DNA of 26,301 bases from contig DAMAHZ010000042.1 in assembly GCA_031993545.1 (NCBI GenBank), positions 1 through 26,301 of the forward strand, given 5' to 3'. Shown here piece after piece: positions 15,346 to 24,078 of this stretch. Under the pieces are notes generated by a model, which saw only the letters and a list, made by a program, of their open reading frames with translations, did not search any database and had not been told where the DNA came from. Made by a program: the position numbers and the translations under genes. Origin of the DNA: UBA1535 sp002323775. GTDB taxonomy: Bacteria > Bacillota > Clostridia > Tissierellales > Sedimentibacteraceae. Every line of letters starts with the position of its first letter. The stretch's first letter is position 1.

Positions 15346-15450
15346 AAAAAATAAAAAAAGGAAAAAGCATTTTCTAATAAAATTAGCTTGCGACAAAAAT
15401 TTATAAAGGGGGACGTTATATAAAAGTTTGTTTGCTTTTCCTTTTCTTGA
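15346..15450 (-). other. Possible structured RNA region between convergent genes
   Basis: On the minus strand AAAAGGAAAAGC and GCTTTTTCC(T)n are complementary ends about 90 bases apart, and the 3' end continues into a long T-run. Inside are the small stem CTAAT / ATTAG and a run of five C or G around 15408-15413. The region lies between two terminators, so an independent transcript would be needed; I see no good promoter. Low-complexity sequence could produce the end pairing by chance. Confidence 0.2.
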
Positions 15451-15515
15451 TGTTATTATTTGCATAATTTATATTATTATTCATTTATTTTTATTTTTTT
15501 TTATTTTTTCTATAA

Positions 15516-15542
15516 AAAAAGCGAAACAAGTTTCGCTCTATT
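15516..15542 (-). terminator. Terminator after the lipid kinase gene
   Basis: On the minus strand AGAGCGAAAC, a loop of two to three bases and GTTTCGCT are followed by seven T. It stands immediately past the lipid kinase stop codon. The core GCGAAA/TTTCGC stem recurs behind nupQ in the opposite orientation. Confidence 0.9.
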
Positions 15543-15546
15543 AATT

Positions 15547-16440
15547 TTATGGAATTAGTATTTTCAAAGCCTTGTTTTCTACAGAAACGTTAATTGGCAT
15601 TTTACCGCCTTGCTCTCCGTCAACATCCAAAACTAATTTTTCATCAGAAGACTCTATCAAAATATTTTTTGCCTGCATATACCTTACCTTAGGATGATTT
15701 ACATGCTGACCACCAAAAACTCCTGCAAATATCTGAACTAAATCCAAGTGTGAGGATTTTTCAAATATCACTATGTCTAACAAGCCATCATCAATCTTTG
15801 CATCTGGACACAAATTTTTAAATCCGCCGGCTCCGGGAGTATTGCTAATTAGAAACAAGTGTGTATCTATGTTATATACTTGACCATCTATAGTGAATTT
15901 AATATCAAATGAGTTTTCAATTTGCTCCGAAATTTCCAAAAGTGCTCGAAAATAATACGCAATTCTCCCAAATATAGTTTTTTCATCTGTTGAAACACTA
16001 TGCGGTATATTTGCGAATATTCCGCCCATCAAAACATTCATGAAATAGCTATCGTTTATTTTTGCAACATCAACCTCTTTGAATTTAGGCTTATCAAATA
16101 CTTCATAAAATTCCTCAGCTGAATCCGGCATTTCCAGAAATCCTGCAAAATCATTTACTGTTCCGGCAGGTAGAATTGCAAGCTTTGACTTCTTTTTACA
16201 CTTCATCATTCCATTTACAACCTCGTGAACTGTGCCATCTCCTCCACAGCAAAAAATCATGTCATATCCATCCTCACATGATTCCATCGCTTTGTTCATC
16301 GCATCATCCTTGCATTTTGTAGCATAAAAAGTAAATTCAACATCATTTTTATTCATGATTAAATTAGCCGTTTGAAAGGCTCTATTAGCTGCTTCCTCTT
16401 TTCCAGCTGAAGGATTATAAATAAGCTTATATCTCTCCAT
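15547..16440 (-). CDS. Diacylglycerol kinase-like lipid kinase (YegS/DagK family)
   Basis: Lipid kinase of 297 residues, the normal size for the YegS/BmrU/DgkB family. The nucleotide-binding region begins with LIYNPSAGK at 5-13; the catalytic glycine-rich loop GGDGTVHEVVNGM lies at about 65-77 and LPAGTVNDFA follows at about 88-97. The C-terminal half is the beta-rich lipid-binding domain with SNTPGAGG and the DGLLDIVIF motif typical of the family. These enzymes phosphorylate diacylglycerol or a related lipid at the inner face of the membrane and, in Gram-positives, recycle diacylglycerol from lipoteichoic acid synthesis. The substrate cannot be fixed from sequence, and no promoter stands out. 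AAGGGG lies six bases before the ATG. The gene stands alone between terminators. Confidence 0.9.
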   Translation of the reverse strand: MERYKLIYNPSAGKEEAANRAFQTANLIMNKNDVEFTFYATKCKDDAMNKAMESCEDGYDMIFCCGGDGTVHEVVNGMMKCKKKSKLAILPAGTVNDFAGFLEMPDSAEEFYEVFDKPKFKEVDVAKINDSYFMNVLMGGIFANIPHSVSTDEKTIFGRIAYYFRALLEISEQIENSFDIKFTIDGQVYNIDTHLFLISNTPGAGGFKNLCPDAKIDDGLLDIVIFEKSSHLDLVQIFAGVFGGQHVNHPKVRYMQAKNILIESSDEKLVLDVDGEQGGKMPINVSVENKALKILIP

Positions 16441-16490
16441 AGACTACCCCTTGCATTAATTTTTTATATATCTTATTAACATAATTATTT

Positions 16491-16518
16491 TAAAATGGGC
16501 GGAGTAAATCACCGCCCA
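16491..16518 (-). terminator. Terminator after the EAL-HDOD gene
   Basis: TGGGCGG and CCGCCCA form a seven-pair GC stem with a nine-base loop; on the minus strand TTTTAAAATAATT follows. It is the most GC-rich hairpin in the window and lies about 30 bases past the stop codon. Confidence 0.85.
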
Positions 16519-16549
16519 CACTACTTTAATGTATAATCAATATGAATTT

Positions 16550-17830
16550 TTAATTCTCAGCTTTTTTTCCCTCGTTTAATTCTTCTCTCTCGCTTGCTTC
16601 TATTTCTTCACTTGTTCTTGTTAAGTCTTTCCATATAGTGTTTACATATTCAACACACTCGAAATATTTTTGAGTAACAATGTTTACTGATATACCAAGC
16701 TGCTCTGCGTATGAAGCCATGTTTTTCCAATCTGCTTTTTCATATGATAAAACAAGCATATACAATAGGCCAGATCTGCCCTCTTGCTTTGTCAAAGCAA
16801 GCTTAATTTCATCAGAAACAGATATTTCAACAAGTGCCTCCTCCAATGAAACATTCATAAGCTTACCAAGAGTAGAAAACATACCGATTAAATAAGCTTC
16901 TGATTTTGATATAGGCATATCCTTAGCAAATGTAAGCAGCTCCTCAGCAAATTTAGCTCTTAAGAATGAAATTCTTATCATTTCATCAGGCATACTTCCA
17001 TCATCTTGCTTGAAGCTAAGTAGATAAATCCACTGTTTTAGCTGTCCTAAGCCTAGTATAACCAAAGCCTGTTTTACTGATTTCGCTCTGTGTCTTAATG
17101 CAAAGTACGCAGAGTTTACAAGCTTTAACAAAGAGAATGTAAGAGTTACATCTCTTGAAATTATAGTTTCAATTTCATCAACATTAGGTTCATCTTTAGT
17201 AACTGCAATCATTAATTGGAAGAAGTTACTTTGCATATGGTCTAGCTTATGTATAGCTGTAGGAACCATTTCTGCGACATATGAGCCCTGCATAAATGTA
17301 AAGCCTAATTTTTTAGCTATTTTATAGCTATCTTCATCATCTACATTGTATGCAATCAAATCCTTATTGAAGCTTTTTCCTATATTTACTATATTCGGTA
17401 AGGATTCTCTATTTCCTGCTATGTTTACCTTTATAATGTCAACTACGTCTAATATAGAAAAATATCGTAGTGCAAATTCAAAACCATTAATAGCAATACT
17501 ATATCCTTTTTTCTTGTATTCATACACTTGACTTTGTGCCGCAGGATTGATAATAGTATCATCATCAATTTGAATTACAAGCTTTTGAGGTGAAAATATT
17601 TTTGGTATATTTCTAAGTAGTAAATTTGGTGTGAAATTTATAAATGCCATCTTTCCAGCTAAAAACTTATCACTATCTAATTGAGTTAAGAAATTCTCAA
17701 TTGCTGAGGCAGCTTTAATATCTGTACTCTTACCTTGCGTATCATTTATCTTCTCTTGATATAATATCTCATATCCTAAAACTTCTTGATTTTCATCTAA
17801 AATTGGCTGTCTTACAATATATGCTTGCAT
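16550..17830 (-). CDS. EAL-HDOD signalling protein, catalytically degenerate
   Basis: Protein of 426 residues with an N-terminal EAL-like domain (1 to about 190) and an HDOD domain (about 195-400), the layout of YuxH/CdgJ proteins. In the EAL domain the signature is YEILYQ (residues 20-25), so EAL reads EIL, and the further catalytic acid residues and the DDFG motif are missing; c-di-GMP hydrolysis is very unlikely. The HDOD domain (TKDEPNVDEIETIISRDVTLTFSLLKLVNSAYF...KQALVILGLGQLKQW) is a non-catalytic relative of HD phosphohydrolases used in protein interactions. Proteins of this class affect motility in several bacteria. The C-terminal tail is charged and probably disordered. GAGG stands eight bases before the ATG, and a clear promoter lies about 80 bases upstream. 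It forms a single-gene unit with a strong terminator. Confidence 0.88.
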   Translation of the reverse strand: MQAYIVRQPILDENQEVLGYEILYQEKINDTQGKSTDIKAASAIENFLTQLDSDKFLAGKMAFINFTPNLLLRNIPKIFSPQKLVIQIDDDTIINPAAQSQVYEYKKKGYSIAINGFEFALRYFSILDVVDIIKVNIAGNRESLPNIVNIGKSFNKDLIAYNVDDEDSYKIAKKLGFTFMQGSYVAEMVPTAIHKLDHMQSNFFQLMIAVTKDEPNVDEIETIISRDVTLTFSLLKLVNSAYFALRHRAKSVKQALVILGLGQLKQWIYLLSFKQDDGSMPDEMIRISFLRAKFAEELLTFAKDMPISKSEAYLIGMFSTLGKLMNVSLEEALVEISVSDEIKLALTKQEGRSGLLYMLVLSYEKADWKNMASYAEQLGISVNIVTQKYFECVEYVNTIWKDLTRTSEEIEASEREELNEGKKAEN

Positions 17831-17906
17831 ATAATCTTCCTCTCTTTATCTTTCAAGTAATAAAAACAATGCTTTACACTAAATAAATTATAATAAACCT
17901 TATTTA

Positions 17907-17935
17907 ATTATATAACATTTTCCTAATTTTTACAA
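17907..17935 (-). promoter_or_regulatory. Promoter of the EAL-HDOD gene
   Basis: On the minus strand TTGTAA (17930-17935) and TATAAT (17907-17912) are separated by 17 bases. The predicted leader is about 70 bases. The rest of the gap towards the GH18 gene (17936-18095) is AT-rich and shows neither a GC-rich terminator nor a gene. Confidence 0.7.
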
Positions 17936-18095
17936 CAATAATAATTACGTATATCAAATACAAATGTAAAATTGTCCAATACGAATATTTTTATTAATGA
18001 CTATATAATATATTTCGGCACGTTTTTAAAATAGTTAAGTGTATTTTCTTGTGAAAACGATACTAATTTTAGGTTGATTTTCAAATTAAAATAGC

Positions 18096-19694
18096 TTATT
18101 TCAAATTCACCAATATTCTAGCAATCTCTGCTCTTGTTATTTCTTTATAGGGCTTAAACGAACCATCAGGAAAACCGTTTAATATACCTTTTGCTACGCA
18201 AAAATCAATATACTGCTTTGACCATCTATCTTCACTTAAGTCATAAAAATAGTTTTTTGCATATACCGCATAGCCTTTCAATGCTCTATACAGACTAACA
18301 GCAACTTCTTCTCTTGTTATATAGCTTTTGGGGTTAAAGTAGCCGCCGCTTCCTTTCATTATTCCATAAGAATACATAGTATTAATATAATTATACGCCC
18401 AGTTTGATGATTTAACATCACGAAAAACAGATTTATCAACTACAACAGTTCCATATCCGAAAACCCTTGACAAAACTGCTGCAAATTCCTCTCTTGTTAT
18501 GTATTTTTCCGGTTCAAAGCTATTGATATCTGTACCTGTCATATATCCCTTTGCTGTGACTTCCCTTATTTCATCCTTTGCCCAGGAATATTTAGTATCA
18601 TGGTAGTACACTCCATTTAGCCAATTTCTATAATTGTCCCATATTGAAGTGTCCTCCTGAGACAAGGCCCAGCTAGCACTCCCTCTTAGATTGTATTTTT
18701 CAACAAGAATTAATTTTTCTTTAAGTGATCTTTCATTCTCATAATACATTATATAATTTCCAACGGAAAATTTTTTACCAGAAAATGAATATGTTGCTCC
18801 TATTCTTCCAACAGAAAATTTAAGATAAGGAGTTCTATTATATGTATCGTAATATTCATCAGCTCCAAATGCTGATATTATGCTGCTAATGCTTCTAAGT
18901 ACAACAGCCTCACCGCCTCTTGCTTCTTTATCGTTCCAATATCTTCCATAAAAAGGAATTCCTAATATGATTTTTTGCGGTGAAACATATTTCAGCATTG
19001 TTTTTATGCTATTTTCAACAAATACATAGCCAGCTACAGGACCTGATTTTGAACCCGGATAACTCTGATCATAAGTCATGATTATAAATGTATCTACGTA
19101 TTTATTAAGTTCTTCATAGTCATAAGAACCCGGCCAGTCTGTTTTTATGTCATTTGGATTTGCAGCTATTGCCATGGACAGCTCTTTTCCCTCTGGTAAA
19201 ACCGAGCGAAGATATTTTGTAAACTGAACAAAATTTTCTCTGTCATAGCTTGCATCTTCGACAGAAGCTCCATTGCCTGCTGTCAGATTTTCAATATCAA
19301 TATTGACTCCGTCAAGATTGTATTCTTTAACCACTGCTGCCACCGCATTGCAGTATGCAATGTAATTACTAAGTGCTTTCCGCCCTAAGTTTCTGTCAAA
19401 ATGATTGCTTATATAAGGAACAACCTTAATTCCTTTTTTGTGCATGTCCTCTATAAACTGCCTATCAATGACATTATTTATATCTATGCTTCCGTCACTT
19501 TTTATATTGAATAGATTAGGCAGTACTACATCAACAGCTCCATTCGTCTTAGATATTTGTGTCCTAAAATCATTTGTAGTACCTTTGTACAGATATGTCA
19601 TATTTACTCGATCATTTGCAAATGCAATTTTATCCATACCTGTAATAATTATGCAGAGTATAAGCATAAAAGCTATTTGTTTTATTATTTTCAT
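18096..19694 (-). CDS. Secreted GH18 glycosidase with three SLH motifs
   Basis: Exported protein of 532 residues. A signal peptide (KIIK, then a hydrophobic core) ends near IAFA/ND at residues 26-27. Residues about 30-365 form a glycoside hydrolase 18 barrel; the catalytic motif D-G-x-x-x-D-x-E is intact as DGVNIDIE (128-135), with Glu135 as proton donor, and MTYDQ (206-210) supplies the usual Tyr and Asp. Three SLH motifs follow at about 369-413, 427-472 and 486-531, which bind the secondary cell-wall polymer and fix the enzyme on the cell surface. Related GH18 proteins of spore formers (YaaH/SleL) cut cortex peptidoglycan but carry LysM domains; this one is therefore more likely a vegetative wall or environmental GlcNAc-polymer hydrolase. 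GGAG is ten bases before the ATG. It is monocistronic, with no obvious terminator. Confidence 0.93.
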   Translation of the reverse strand: MKIIKQIAFMLILCIIITGMDKIAFANDRVNMTYLYKGTTNDFRTQISKTNGAVDVVLPNLFNIKSDGSIDINNVIDRQFIEDMHKKGIKVVPYISNHFDRNLGRKALSNYIAYCNAVAAVVKEYNLDGVNIDIENLTAGNGASVEDASYDRENFVQFTKYLRSVLPEGKELSMAIAANPNDIKTDWPGSYDYEELNKYVDTFIIMTYDQSYPGSKSGPVAGYVFVENSIKTMLKYVSPQKIILGIPFYGRYWNDKEARGGEAVVLRSISSIISAFGADEYYDTYNRTPYLKFSVGRIGATYSFSGKKFSVGNYIMYYENERSLKEKLILVEKYNLRGSASWALSQEDTSIWDNYRNWLNGVYYHDTKYSWAKDEIREVTAKGYMTGTDINSFEPEKYITREEFAAVLSRVFGYGTVVVDKSVFRDVKSSNWAYNYINTMYSYGIMKGSGGYFNPKSYITREEVAVSLYRALKGYAVYAKNYFYDLSEDRWSKQYIDFCVAKGILNGFPDGSFKPYKEITRAEIARILVNLK

Positions 19695-19780
19695 ATGTAA
19701 ACTTCTCCGATATGTATACTTGATTAATATAATTTATTATACTATAATCAAAATTACAAGTCTTTAAATATGGAAATAAA

Positions 19781-19820
19781 ACAAAAAACCAACAAAAATG
19801 CAAGTGCATTCCTGTTGGTT
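19781..19820 (-). terminator. Terminator after the YtvI-like gene
   Basis: On the minus strand AACCAACA and TGTTGGTT pair as an outer eight-pair stem, with a second inner stem AATGCA / TGCATT, followed by TTTTTTG. The loop and tail have the classical intrinsic-terminator form. Confidence 0.92.
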
Positions 19821-19835
19821 AATAAATTAAACAGA

Positions 19836-20915
19836 TTAATTTATTTTAAAAAACTTTATAGTCTTATTTCTGCTCAAATGAAGTAATAAAGAAATTGTTA
19901 TTGGCATTCCAAACAATCCGATTGCTCCAAATAATTTTGCTCCGACAAACATACTCATCAAGCTTACAATTGGATGCAGTCCCATTTGCTTTCCTATAAA
20001 TTTAGGCTCTACAATATTTCTAATAACTGTAATAATTAAATACAATATCAACAATGATACAGCTCTTGTTACATTACCCTGTATAGCGGTTATAAGAGCC
20101 CAAGGAATCATAACAGTACCGGTTCCTAAGACAGGCAATATATCAACTATTGCAACAATGGAAGCAATAAAAATTGCGTTTTCTATTCTAATTATTGACA
20201 GACCTATTGATAGTTCTACGAATGTTATACTCATAATCAGAATATATGAGCGTATGACAACAAACAAGGTATTGATTATATAATCTTTTATGTTTAAAAC
20301 AATAGCTTTTGTCTTACCAGATAACTGTCTAAACATAAATTTAGACAAGTTCTCATAATCACTTGCAATAAAAAATGTAGAAATAAGAGTTATCAATACT
20401 TTAACAAATAAAGCAGGTAGCGAAGATGCTTTAACAGATAAGAATGTCACTGTTTTCATTGAAATACTTGTTATCGATTGTCCCAAGCCTTTAATAGTTT
20501 GATTAAACATATCATTTACATTTTCTAAATATGTAGGATCTAGCTGTAAAATTAAATCCTCTATCTTATTAAAGCTTAGTTCTAAAGCTGGTTGTATACG
20601 TAAGTAGTATAAACTTGGTAATTTATAAATTAAGTCAAGAGCTGTATAAAATAGCTTTATACCAATAATAGAAATCAAAAGCCCAATTGTTAAATAAAAT
20701 ATAAGCACTAATAAAATTGCCACGATTTTATATGGGATTTTTAGTTTAGATGCTATAAAATTTGCCGGTTTTCTAATAAGATATGCGACCACAAATGCAA
20801 ATAAAAATGGTGAGACCAGTCCTAAACCATATTTTACAATTACAAAAGCAATAGCCAAAATTAAGGCAAGATATGCAACGTTTATTAAAAATTTCTTTCT
20901 ATTTTCGTATTCCAA
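19836..20915 (-). CDS. ytvI: YtvI-like AI-2E family membrane protein
   Basis: Polytopic membrane protein of 359 residues in the AI-2E/PerM family. About eight hydrophobic segments are arranged as a group near the N-terminus (about 12-75), a long amphipathic middle part (about 85-150) and a C-terminal group, including the family segment IVDILPVLGTGTVMIPWALI and NIVEPKFIGKQMGLHPIVSL. The latter is typical of the sporulation membrane protein YtvI of Firmicutes; other members move small molecules or ions. The start is TTG at 20915: GGAGGTG is seven bases upstream. The 20 codons of upstream open frame have no site and run over the preceding terminator side, so I leave them out. Monocistronic, with its own terminator. 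The name ytvI is by family resemblance; a function in sporulation here is inference. Confidence 0.82.
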   Translation of the reverse strand: MEYENRKKFLINVAYLALILAIAFVIVKYGLGLVSPFLFAFVVAYLIRKPANFIASKLKIPYKIVAILLVLIFYLTIGLLISIIGIKLFYTALDLIYKLPSLYYLRIQPALELSFNKIEDLILQLDPTYLENVNDMFNQTIKGLGQSITSISMKTVTFLSVKASSLPALFVKVLITLISTFFIASDYENLSKFMFRQLSGKTKAIVLNIKDYIINTLFVVIRSYILIMSITFVELSIGLSIIRIENAIFIASIVAIVDILPVLGTGTVMIPWALITAIQGNVTRAVSLLILYLIITVIRNIVEPKFIGKQMGLHPIVSLMSMFVGAKLFGAIGLFGMPITISLLLHLSRNKTIKFFKIN

Positions 20916-20963
20916 ATAAAAACACCTCCAAAGTGTGTGTAAGCTGTATTTTATAATATTAAC

Positions 20964-21000
20964 ACAAAAAAACAATTATAACAAGAAATTTATAATTGTT
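20964..21000 (-). terminator. Terminator after the GGDEF-EAL gene
   Basis: On the minus strand AACAATTATAA and TTATAATTGTT make a perfect eleven-pair stem around an eight-base loop, followed by a run of T. It lies just past the GGDEF-EAL stop codon and before the YtvI-like gene. Confidence 0.88.
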
Positions 21001-21026
21001 TTATGTTAATTCTTTATTTATACAAA

Positions 21027-23243
21027 TTAATAGCTTAAATTATCCTTAGAGATAATTTTTTCAAATTCAGCTACAGATACAGGTATTGAATAAAAGAAAC
21101 CTTGAGCTATGTCGCAGCCTGCTTTTTTCAAAAATGAAACATGTTCTTTAGTCTCTACTCCTTCAGCAACACTGAAAATTCCTAATGTCCTTATCATCGA
21201 TAAGATGCTGGTAATAAGCTTTTCGCCCTTTTCATCAATATCTTCCAAAAAGCTTTTGTCAATTTTAATAAAATCTACAGGAAGGTCCTTTATTGCACCC
21301 AAAGACGAATATCCTCTGCCAAAATCATCTATAGAAACTAAGAAGCCTTCATTTTTTATTTTCTTCATAATATCTATAAGCTTCTCAATATCTTCAAATA
21401 TAGCACTCTCTACAAGCTCAATTTCAATATGCTCAGGCTTTATATTATATTTTTGCGCTATTCTTTTTAAATTAAACGCAAGCTCCCTATTAACTAAATC
21501 AACTCTTGAAATATTTATAGAAATAGGTACAATGGCTATTTCGGAAGAATTTGTGCTCCATTCAGAAATTATTTTACAAACTTTCTCGAACATATATAAA
21601 TCAAGCTTTCTTATGAAGCCATTTCGTTCAAAAACGGGTATGAAATCATCCGGCTTAATAATACCCACGCCGGGCTTATTCCATCTAACTAACGCCTCTG
21701 CTCCAAATATTTCTTCCGTTATCAATGAATATTTAGGTTGGAGATAAACTTCAAACTCTCCGTTTTCAAGTGCTCTTTCCATAGCATTTTCTATTTTCTT
21801 CTCTTTGAGAATGTCTATTCTGTTTTCTTCCTCAAAGAAATGATACCAGACATAATTTTGTCTTTTGGCGATACTTTTTGAGATACCGCTCCTATCACTT
21901 ACAACTCTAATACCTAATGATTTATCAAAATTAGCATATATGCCTGCTACTATTTCAATATTATATGTATCAAAACAGCCTTTTATATTTTTTATTATAG
22001 CTTCGAGCCTTTCTATAATTATCTCATTGCTTTCATATTTCATCAATATGTTAAATTTATCACCTGAAATACGACAAAAAGTTTCATCTGATGAAATATT
22101 TATCTCAATCGCTTTAGCAATGCACTGCAAAACAGTATTTCCAATCTTATAACCGTAAATATCATTTATAACCTTAAATTTTATGACATCCATCATAATC
22201 ATTGCAAAATTGGTATTTGTATTCTTAGCAATAATACCCTTTGCGTCACGGTTAAATTTCTGCCAATTTGAGCACTGTGCTACCTCATCAAAATAAGCGA
22301 GTCTTACTAATGCTTTATTATTTTTTTTCAAGGCTATATAAATTATAGCACTGACTACCAAAACAGAAATAATTATTATAATTATCATGTTTATCAGTCC
22401 CATTATGAGCCTTTTAGAGCTTTCTGATATTACGGCGTCCGGAACAACAGATAGTATATACCAATCGTTTACCCCCACCTTTGAATAGCATAACTGTCTT
22501 TTAGCTCCATCTCTGATAAATTCAAGGGAGCCTGATTTTCCTTGACTTATCTCGCTTTTCAATTTATCTATCTTTTCTCTGTTGATTCCATATTTATCCA
22601 TAACCTCGAACAAATTATCAAAGCGACCGATGCTATTAGGGTTGTCCGTATTTACAACAGGTCTCCCATCAACATTTATAATGTATGAATATCCTTGACC
22701 CTCAAACGCTTCAATTTTTAGGCTTTCAGAAAAATCCTCCTGTGTTTTTGTCGCAAAAACAACAGCTACAATTTTATCTCTTTGATAAATAGGAGCTGCA
22801 TAAACATTAATTTCTTCTCCATCATTTGTATCTATAATTCTATCAGATACGTTGCTTTCGCCATTTATTGCTTTTTTAAAATATTCTCTATGAGATAAAT
22901 TAGGACTTATTTTATCTGTACTTAAAGCCTTTCCATCTGGTAAAATTATACCTAGAGTTTTAAATGGCTTGCCTATAAATTTATTCAACTGAGATAAGGA
23001 TTTTTGCGAATCAAAATTATTATTACTTGAAATAAAAGCAGATATAGTTTTAATTGACTCTAGGTCAGATTCAATTAACTTTTCAATACTTTCAGCACTT
23101 TTACGAGACAACTCCATCAGATAGTTATTTTTTTCTTTATTAAGACCAGTGATAGCCCTATTAACGAAGCTGTAACTCATAGATATTATAAAAATTAATA
23201 TTATAACTACTAAAGATATATTAAATTTCTCTTTATTATCCAT
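21027..23243 (-). CDS. dCache-GGDEF-EAL protein, probable c-di-GMP phosphodiesterase
   Basis: Membrane sensor of 738 residues. TM helices at about 8-27 and 283-305 enclose an extracytoplasmic dCache-type domain (about 35-275). The GGDEF domain (about 312-470) keeps the substrate-binding block DVIKFKVINDIYG, but the active-site loop reads SGDKF (393-397) instead of GGDEF, so cyclase activity is unlikely. The EAL domain (about 485-730) has an intact set: EAL (516-518), Asn577 in SINIS, ELVES, IDDFGRGYSS (638-647), AEGVE (693-697) and QGF (714-716). The likely role is hydrolysis of c-di-GMP at the membrane controlled by an extracellular ligand, perhaps with GTP modulation through the inactive GGDEF domain. 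AAGGGG lies 12 bases before the ATG, longer than usual. No firm promoter is visible. Confidence 0.92.
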   Translation of the reverse strand: MDNKEKFNISLVVIILIFIISMSYSFVNRAITGLNKEKNNYLMELSRKSAESIEKLIESDLESIKTISAFISSNNNFDSQKSLSQLNKFIGKPFKTLGIILPDGKALSTDKISPNLSHREYFKKAINGESNVSDRIIDTNDGEEINVYAAPIYQRDKIVAVVFATKTQEDFSESLKIEAFEGQGYSYIINVDGRPVVNTDNPNSIGRFDNLFEVMDKYGINREKIDKLKSEISQGKSGSLEFIRDGAKRQLCYSKVGVNDWYILSVVPDAVISESSKRLIMGLINMIIIIIISVLVVSAIIYIALKKNNKALVRLAYFDEVAQCSNWQKFNRDAKGIIAKNTNTNFAMIMMDVIKFKVINDIYGYKIGNTVLQCIAKAIEINISSDETFCRISGDKFNILMKYESNEIIIERLEAIIKNIKGCFDTYNIEIVAGIYANFDKSLGIRVVSDRSGISKSIAKRQNYVWYHFFEEENRIDILKEKKIENAMERALENGEFEVYLQPKYSLITEEIFGAEALVRWNKPGVGIIKPDDFIPVFERNGFIRKLDLYMFEKVCKIISEWSTNSSEIAIVPISINISRVDLVNRELAFNLKRIAQKYNIKPEHIEIELVESAIFEDIEKLIDIMKKIKNEGFLVSIDDFGRGYSSLGAIKDLPVDFIKIDKSFLEDIDEKGEKLITSILSMIRTLGIFSVAEGVETKEHVSFLKKAGCDIAQGFFYSIPVSVAEFEKIISKDNLSY

Positions 23244-23317
23244 GCAATGTACTATCCCCTTCCTGTTATTTTGTCATTAACCTTGCTGTCTAAATTGACC
23301 CCATAAAAACCATCTTT

Positions 23318-23372
23318 AAAAATAACGGCAGCATTTAGGTATATAAACTATACAAAAACACCGCCATTAAAT
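23318..23372 (-). terminator. Probable terminator after the lipoprotein gene
   Basis: On the minus strand AATGGCGG and CTGCCGTT can form eight pairs with two G-U pairs, holding an inner hairpin GTATA / TATAC, and are followed by ATTTTT. The long loop makes it weaker than the others. Confidence 0.55.
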
Positions 23373-23384
23373 GTTGTTATAATA

Positions 23385-24026
23385 TTACTTTACAGTGCTT
23401 ATTTTACTTACAATTTCATTAGCTTGATCAGCTAAAGCTGGAACATATGTAACCGCAAACACTATCATTCTGTCTTCAAGTTTGTGACAATACATATCTT
23501 GCATTACCACACCCCCAAAACCTGACATCGAGAATTTATAGAATTCCTTGCCAGCTATATTCACTTTTTCTTCTCCAAGTAATTCATAGCCTAAGCTTTT
23601 ATCTTCAAATACAGGCTTCATTGCAGTATCTAAGTAAGCTTTCTCATCTAGTTTTGTTCCGCCTGTGCTCATGGCTAAGTTCTCATAAGTTAATTGAACG
23701 TTAAGTGAACCATCATCATTTTTTACCAAGAAATCATAAGCGAGCTTAAGTTCTGCTGCCTTATTCATTGCATTTTCAAGTTTTTCATCATCCGCATACA
23801 ATCCGGCATTTCCTTGCTTTATTAATTCTTTGATCTCATCTTGAGTTGCTATTGTAAGATTCTCTGGAAATTCAAATCTCAAATTTGACCACTCGTTTGT
23901 AAATACCATTCCGTTAAAACTACCAGTTTTAAAAGTTGATTTTGCTCCTGAATTGTTGCACGCAGTCATAGCAAACATTGCAACTATCATAAGAATTATT
24001 ATACTTTTTCTAAAATTTTTTTTCAT
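23385..24026 (-). CDS. Lipoprotein of unknown function
   Basis: Lipoprotein of 213 residues. The signal region (KKNFRK, then a hydrophobic stretch rich in I, M and A) ends in the lipobox MTAC with Cys23 as the lipidated residue, then NNSGAKS as linker. The mature part begins GSFNGMVFTNEWSNLRFEFPENLTIAT, reading like the small beta-rich domains of unknown-function lipoproteins that have a predicted surface location; I do not recognise a catalytic motif. The start is ATG at 24026 with GGAGG four to five bases upstream; the frame extends 27 codons further but crosses the promoter and has no site, so I exclude it. It has its own consensus-like promoter and an inverted repeat in the leader, so it is regulated separately from mnmA upstream. 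Function unknown. Confidence 0.85.
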   Translation of the reverse strand: MKKNFRKSIIILMIVAMFAMTACNNSGAKSTFKTGSFNGMVFTNEWSNLRFEFPENLTIATQDEIKELIKQGNAGLYADDEKLENAMNKAAELKLAYDFLVKNDDGSLNVQLTYENLAMSTGGTKLDEKAYLDTAMKPVFEDKSLGYELLGEEKVNIAGKEFYKFSMSGFGGVVMQDMYCHKLEDRMIVFAVTYVPALADQANEIVSKISTVK

Positions 24027-24047
24027 TTTGCCTCCAAATTTTATGTT

Positions 24048-24072
24048 TATCAAATTTTGTATAAATTTGATA
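24048..24072 (-). promoter_or_regulatory. Perfect inverted repeat in the lipoprotein leader
   Basis: TATCAAATTT and AAATTTGATA are exact complements separated by five bases. It lies directly after the expected transcription start and 21 bases before the start codon, so it could be an operator or an mRNA hairpin next to the GGAGG site. Confidence 0.45.
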
Positions 24073-24078
24073 TATATG

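Noticed and set aside
15337..15465. A 42-codon open frame on the minus strand with a hydrophobic tail
   Set aside because: No ribosome binding site, extreme AT composition and overlap with the paired region at 15346-15450; codons look like non-coding sequence.
18005..18040. A flagellar SigD-like promoter (TTAA-15-GCCGAAAT) upstream of the EAL-HDOD gene
   Set aside because: Both boxes deviate from TAAA-15-GCCGATAA and a better SigA-type promoter lies at 17907-17935.
19836..20975. A longer YtvI-like protein starting at 20975
   Set aside because: The extra 20 codons have no ribosome binding site, and GGAGGTG stands correctly before the TTG at 20915.
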